DNA from: Ga0077527 sp038316355
GTDB taxonomy: Bacteria > Pseudomonadota > Gammaproteobacteria > Burkholderiales > SG8-41
Length of the DNA: 64,000 nt
Direction: 5' to 3'
Assembly: GCA_038316355.1 (NCBI GenBank)
Contig: JBBQAO010000012.1
Coordinates: forward strand, 1 to 64,000
Shown here piece by piece: positions 58,587-64,000 of this stretch. Position 1 is the stretch's first letter. Each line of letters opens with the position of its first letter. The notes under the pieces were generated by a model, which was not told where the DNA came from, did no database searches, and saw nothing but the letters and a program-made list of their open reading frames with translations. Made by a program: the position numbers and the translations under genes.

Positions 58587-58748
58587 GGAATCTCTGAAGA
58601 ACCGTAGAGAGCGACGCGAGTGCAAGGAGCCCCCAAGGGGACTTGCTTCGCAGCGCCCAGGAGCTCAGACATATCAAATAGATAGGCGAGGCTCCGAGCA
58701 CCGCGCGACGCAGCAATCGCGCCGCGCAGTAGGTTATTCAGAGTTTCC
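58587..58748. repeat. 162-bp inverted-repeat element (MITE-like) overlapping the hemE stop
   Basis: The left end GGAATCTCTGAAGAACC (58587-58603) and the right end GGTTATTCAGAGTTTCC (58732-58748) are inverted repeats matching at 15 of 17 positions. The interior has no supported gene. The right terminal repeat encodes the last four residues (GNSE) and the stop codon of hemE. Confidence 0.65.
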
Positions 58749-59804
58749 TTGGTGGTACTGGCGGCTCAGTTCATGCACGGCGTCGACCAGCGTGGCGACA
58801 TGCTCAGGTGGCGTGAACTGCGAGATGCCGTGTCCCAGGTTGAAGACATGTCCCGATCCCGCGCCGAACTGGCGCAGCACCGCATCGACCTGAGTGTGGA
58901 TGGCCGCAGGTGTGCTGAACAAAACCGCCGGATCGAGATTGCCCTGCAGCGCAACCTTGTCACCGATGCGGCGGCGGGCGGCACCAAGATTGACGGTCCA
59001 GTCGAGGCCCACGGCATTGCAGCCAATGGCCGCGATGTCTTCCAGCCACAGGCCCCCGCCTTTGGTGAACACGATGCTCGGCACCGGCTGCCCATCCCAT
59101 TCACGATGCACGCCGGCAATCACCCGGTGCAGATACGCCAGCGAGAATTCGCGGTAGGCGGCGTCGGACAATGCGCCTCCCCAGGTATCGAACACCATCA
59201 CCACCTGCGCACCGGCTTCGATCTGGGCGTTGAGGTAGGCAATGACCGCACGGGCATTGATGTCCAGCACGTGGTGCAGCAGATCGGGCCGCGCATACAG
59301 CATGCTCTTGATGGTGCGGAAATCATCGCTGCCGCCGCCTTCGATCATGTAACAGGCCAACGTGTAGGGGCTGCCGGAAAAACCGATCAGCGGTACTGAA
59401 TTGTCGAGTGCGCCGCGGATCTGTTTTACCGCATCGAGCACATATCCCAGGCTGGCACCCGGATCCGGTACGGCCAGCTTGCGGATTGCTGTTTCGTCGC
59501 GCAGCGGGCGCTCGAATTTCGGTCCTTCACCTTCGGCAAAATACAGACCCAGACCCATGGCATCGGGCACGGTCAGGATGTCGGAAAACAGGATGGCGGC
59601 ATCGAGCTTGAATCGTGTCAATGGCTGCAGCGTGACTTCAGTGGCGAGGTCGGGATTTTTGGCCAGCGCGAGAAAACTGCCGGCACGTTTACGCGTTGCG
59701 TTGTATTCCGGCAGGTAGCGCCCGGCCTGACGCATGACCCAGACGGGGGTGTACGGCGTTGGCTGTCGCAGCAGCGCGCGGATCAGTGTGTCGTTTTTCA
59801 GCAT
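58734..59804 (-). CDS. hemE: Uroporphyrinogen decarboxylase
   Basis: A 356-residue enzyme with VWVMRQAGRYLPEY, FSDILTVPDAMGLGLYF, GFSGSPYTLACYMIEG and FDTWGGALSD motifs, including the Arg/Asp residues that handle the tetrapyrrole acetates. It decarboxylates uroporphyrinogen III to coproporphyrinogen III in haem biosynthesis. The ATG at 59804 gives MLKNDTLIRALLRQPTPYTP. The C terminus GNSE and the stop come from the terminal repeat of an adjacent inverted-repeat element. Confidence 0.97.
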   Translation of the reverse strand: MLKNDTLIRALLRQPTPYTPVWVMRQAGRYLPEYNATRKRAGSFLALAKNPDLATEVTLQPLTRFKLDAAILFSDILTVPDAMGLGLYFAEGEGPKFERPLRDETAIRKLAVPDPGASLGYVLDAVKQIRGALDNSVPLIGFSGSPYTLACYMIEGGGSDDFRTIKSMLYARPDLLHHVLDINARAVIAYLNAQIEAGAQVVMVFDTWGGALSDAAYREFSLAYLHRVIAGVHREWDGQPVPSIVFTKGGGLWLEDIAAIGCNAVGLDWTVNLGAARRRIGDKVALQGNLDPAVLFSTPAAIHTQVDAVLRQFGAGSGHVFNLGHGISQFTPPEHVATLVDAVHELSRQYHQGNSE

Positions 59805-59891
59805 CGGGGTTGAGGTGTGAGGATATGGGATTAAGGATAAAGCGGGTTCGCCACCGCGGCCCGCTCAATTCTCATTCCTCGATCCGGATTC

Positions 59892-61310
59892 TCAGCGTGG
59901 CAGTTCCGTAGACCCCATCAAAAATTCATCGACAGACCGTGCGCACTGACGGCCTTCGCGAATAGCCCATACGATCAGCGATTGCCCGCGCCGCATGTCG
60001 CCGGCGGCAAATACTTTGCCGATCGAAGTCTGGTATTTATCAGTGTCGGCTTTGACGTTGCCGCGGTTATCCTTGGCTACGCCCAGTTGATCCAGCAGGG
60101 CCTGGCGCGGACCAGTGAAGCCCATCGCCAGCAGCACCAGGTCAGTCTTGATGGTGAATTCGGATCCCGGCACTTCTTTCATCTGGCCGTCTTTCCATTC
60201 CAGGCGTACGGCAATCAGTTTCTCGACCTTGCCGTTTTTGCCTTCAAAGCGCTTGGTGGCCACGGACCAGTCACGCTGGCAGCCTTCTTCGTGCGAGCTG
60301 GAAGTGCGCAGCTTTACCGGCCAGTACGGCCAGACCATGGGTTTGTTTTCCTGCTCCGGAGGCTGCGGCAGCAGCTCGAACTGCGTGACGGATGCGGCAC
60401 CATGCCGGTTTGACGTGCCGACGCAGTCGGACCCGGTGTCACCGCCGCCGATTACCACTACGTGCTTGCCGGTGGCCTTGAGCTGAGCGCTGATCTGGTC
60501 GCCGGCAACGACTTTGTTCTGTTGCGGCAGGAATTCCATGGCGTAGTAGACGCCCTCAAGATCGCGGCCAGGAACTGGCAGGTCGCGCGGCTGTTCCGCG
60601 CCGCCGGACATCACTACGGCGTCAAATTCATCGACCAGCTTTTTGGCAGGGACTGCGTCGCCGATATCCTGGTTGACGCGAAACTCGACACCTTCGGCAC
60701 GCATCTGGTCCATGCGGCGATCGATCAGGTGTTTTTCCATCTTGAAATCAGGGATGCCGTAACGCAGCAGGCCGCCGACACGATCCGATTTTTCGAAGAC
60801 CACGACACCATGTCCGGCGCGCGCCAGTTGCTGCGCGCAGGCCAGCCCAGCGGGGCCGGAGCCGATCACGGCAACACGTTTGCCGGTTTTTTTTGGCGGT
60901 GGTTGCGGCACGACCCAGCCCGACTCCCAGCCTTTGTCGATGATCGCGTGCTCAATCGATTTGATGCCGACAGGCGCACTGTTGATGTTCAGCGTGCAGG
61001 CGGCTTCGCAGGGGGCCGGGCAGACGCGGCCGGTGAATTCGGGGAAATTGTTGGTTGAGTGCAGGGTATCCAGCGCCTGCTGCCAGTTCTGGCGGAACAC
61101 CAGGTCATTCCAGTCCGGGATGATGTTGTTGACCGGACAGCCACTCATGCAGAACGGCGTGCCGCAATCCATGCAGCGCGCGCCCTGGATGCCGGCAGCT
61201 TCGCTGGTCAGCGGGTGCACGAATTCGCGCCAGTGCTTGAGCCGCTCCCGTGGCTGGTCAGCAGCTTCGTGCAGACGTTCGAATTCCAGAAATCCGGTTA
61301 CTTTTCCCAT
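59892..61310 (-). CDS. gltD: Glutamate synthase (NADPH) small subunit
   Basis: A 472-residue flavoprotein. The N-terminal half holds the cysteine clusters for two 4Fe-4S centres (CMDCGTPFCMSGCPVNNIIP and CPAPCEAACTLNI). FAD and NADPH folds follow (VAVIGSGPAGLACAQQLARA, HVVVIGGGDTGSDCVGTSNR), and GKVFAAGDMRRGQSLIVWAI closes the FAD site. It takes electrons from NADPH and passes them to GltB. It lies 73 bp after gltB. With glutamine synthetase this forms the main ammonia-assimilation route. Confidence 0.97.
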   Translation of the reverse strand: MGKVTGFLEFERLHEAADQPRERLKHWREFVHPLTSEAAGIQGARCMDCGTPFCMSGCPVNNIIPDWNDLVFRQNWQQALDTLHSTNNFPEFTGRVCPAPCEAACTLNINSAPVGIKSIEHAIIDKGWESGWVVPQPPPKKTGKRVAVIGSGPAGLACAQQLARAGHGVVVFEKSDRVGGLLRYGIPDFKMEKHLIDRRMDQMRAEGVEFRVNQDIGDAVPAKKLVDEFDAVVMSGGAEQPRDLPVPGRDLEGVYYAMEFLPQQNKVVAGDQISAQLKATGKHVVVIGGGDTGSDCVGTSNRHGAASVTQFELLPQPPEQENKPMVWPYWPVKLRTSSSHEEGCQRDWSVATKRFEGKNGKVEKLIAVRLEWKDGQMKEVPGSEFTIKTDLVLLAMGFTGPRQALLDQLGVAKDNRGNVKADTDKYQTSIGKVFAAGDMRRGQSLIVWAIREGRQCARSVDEFLMGSTELPR

Positions 61311-61383
61311 GACTGTCCAACCCCTGAAACATCACGCCCGTGAGGGCAAAAATAATTCCTGAGCAGCCTTGCCTTATGCCGAA

Positions 61384-64000
<2,617 letters not shown>

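Noticed and set aside
58480..58716. Minus-strand frame of 78 codons in the priA-hemE gap
   Set aside because: It lies inside the inverted-repeat element, has no start signal and looks like a spurious frame carried by a repeat.

Overview
The window looks like the replication-origin neighbourhood of a betaproteobacterial chromosome (Burkholderiales/Nitrosomonadales-like). The evidence is a Bug/TctC-family binding protein, the tkt-gap-pgk-pyk-fba glycolytic run, and the conserved order dnaA-dnaN-gyrB / rpmH-rnpA-yidC-mnmE-mnmG-rsmG-parA-parB-atpIBEFHAGDC, followed by glmU-glmS, argS, priA, hemE and gltBD. Coding DNA is fairly GC-rich, while several intergenic gaps are sharply AT-rich. Transcription diverges around 31.4 kb: nearly all genes to the left are on the minus strand, and the block from 31.5 to 51.4 kb is on the plus strand. 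This fits an origin close to dnaA.

Region by region. 1-3.8 kb: minus-strand catabolic genes (acyl-CoA dehydrogenase, cut by the window edge; Bug-type solute receptor; small cupin; metal-dependent amidohydrolase). 3.9-5.7 kb: a small accessory island made of a relic of a second cobW gene, a broken REP-associated (Y1) transposase, an Rhs/YD-repeat fragment and an intact ribbon-helix-helix/ParE toxin-antitoxin pair. 5.7-13.9 kb: cobW-type GTPase and the central carbon cluster fba, pyk, pgk, gap, tkt. 14-20.9 kb: an NtrY/NtrX-like two-component pair in one run with a DUF4390 gene, rsmB, fmt and def. 21-26 kb (plus): LysM protein, dprA, topB. 26.2-31.3 kb (minus): gyrB, dnaN, dnaA. 31.5-39.5 kb (plus): rpmH, rnpA, yidC, mnmE, two parS palindromes, mnmG, rsmG, parA, parB. 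39.5-46.7 kb: the complete F1Fo ATP synthase operon with its own promoter and a strong terminator. 46.7-51.5 kb: glpD, glmU, glmS. 51.5-64 kb (minus): short-chain dehydrogenase, two tandem dsbA-type genes, SPOR protein, argS, priA, hemE, gltD and gltB (cut by the window edge).

Functionally the window combines replication and segregation (dnaA, dnaN, gyrB, topB, priA, parABS), ribosome and tRNA maturation (rpmH, rnpA, mnmE/G, rsmB, rsmG, fmt, def, argS), membrane biogenesis (yidC, glmU/S, dsbA) and energy and carbon metabolism. Most genes are ordinary housekeeping genes. The notable signals are a relic cobW tail whose 16 conserved residues differ from the intact copy only at synonymous sites, an NtrX whose AAA+ core has lost its ATPase motifs, a parS pair between mnmE and mnmG, a recurring AT-rich motif that fits the IHF consensus, a 162-bp inverted-repeat element that supplies the hemE stop codon, and several short tandem or palindromic repeats. 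I did not find a convincing new multi-gene defence or biosynthetic system.
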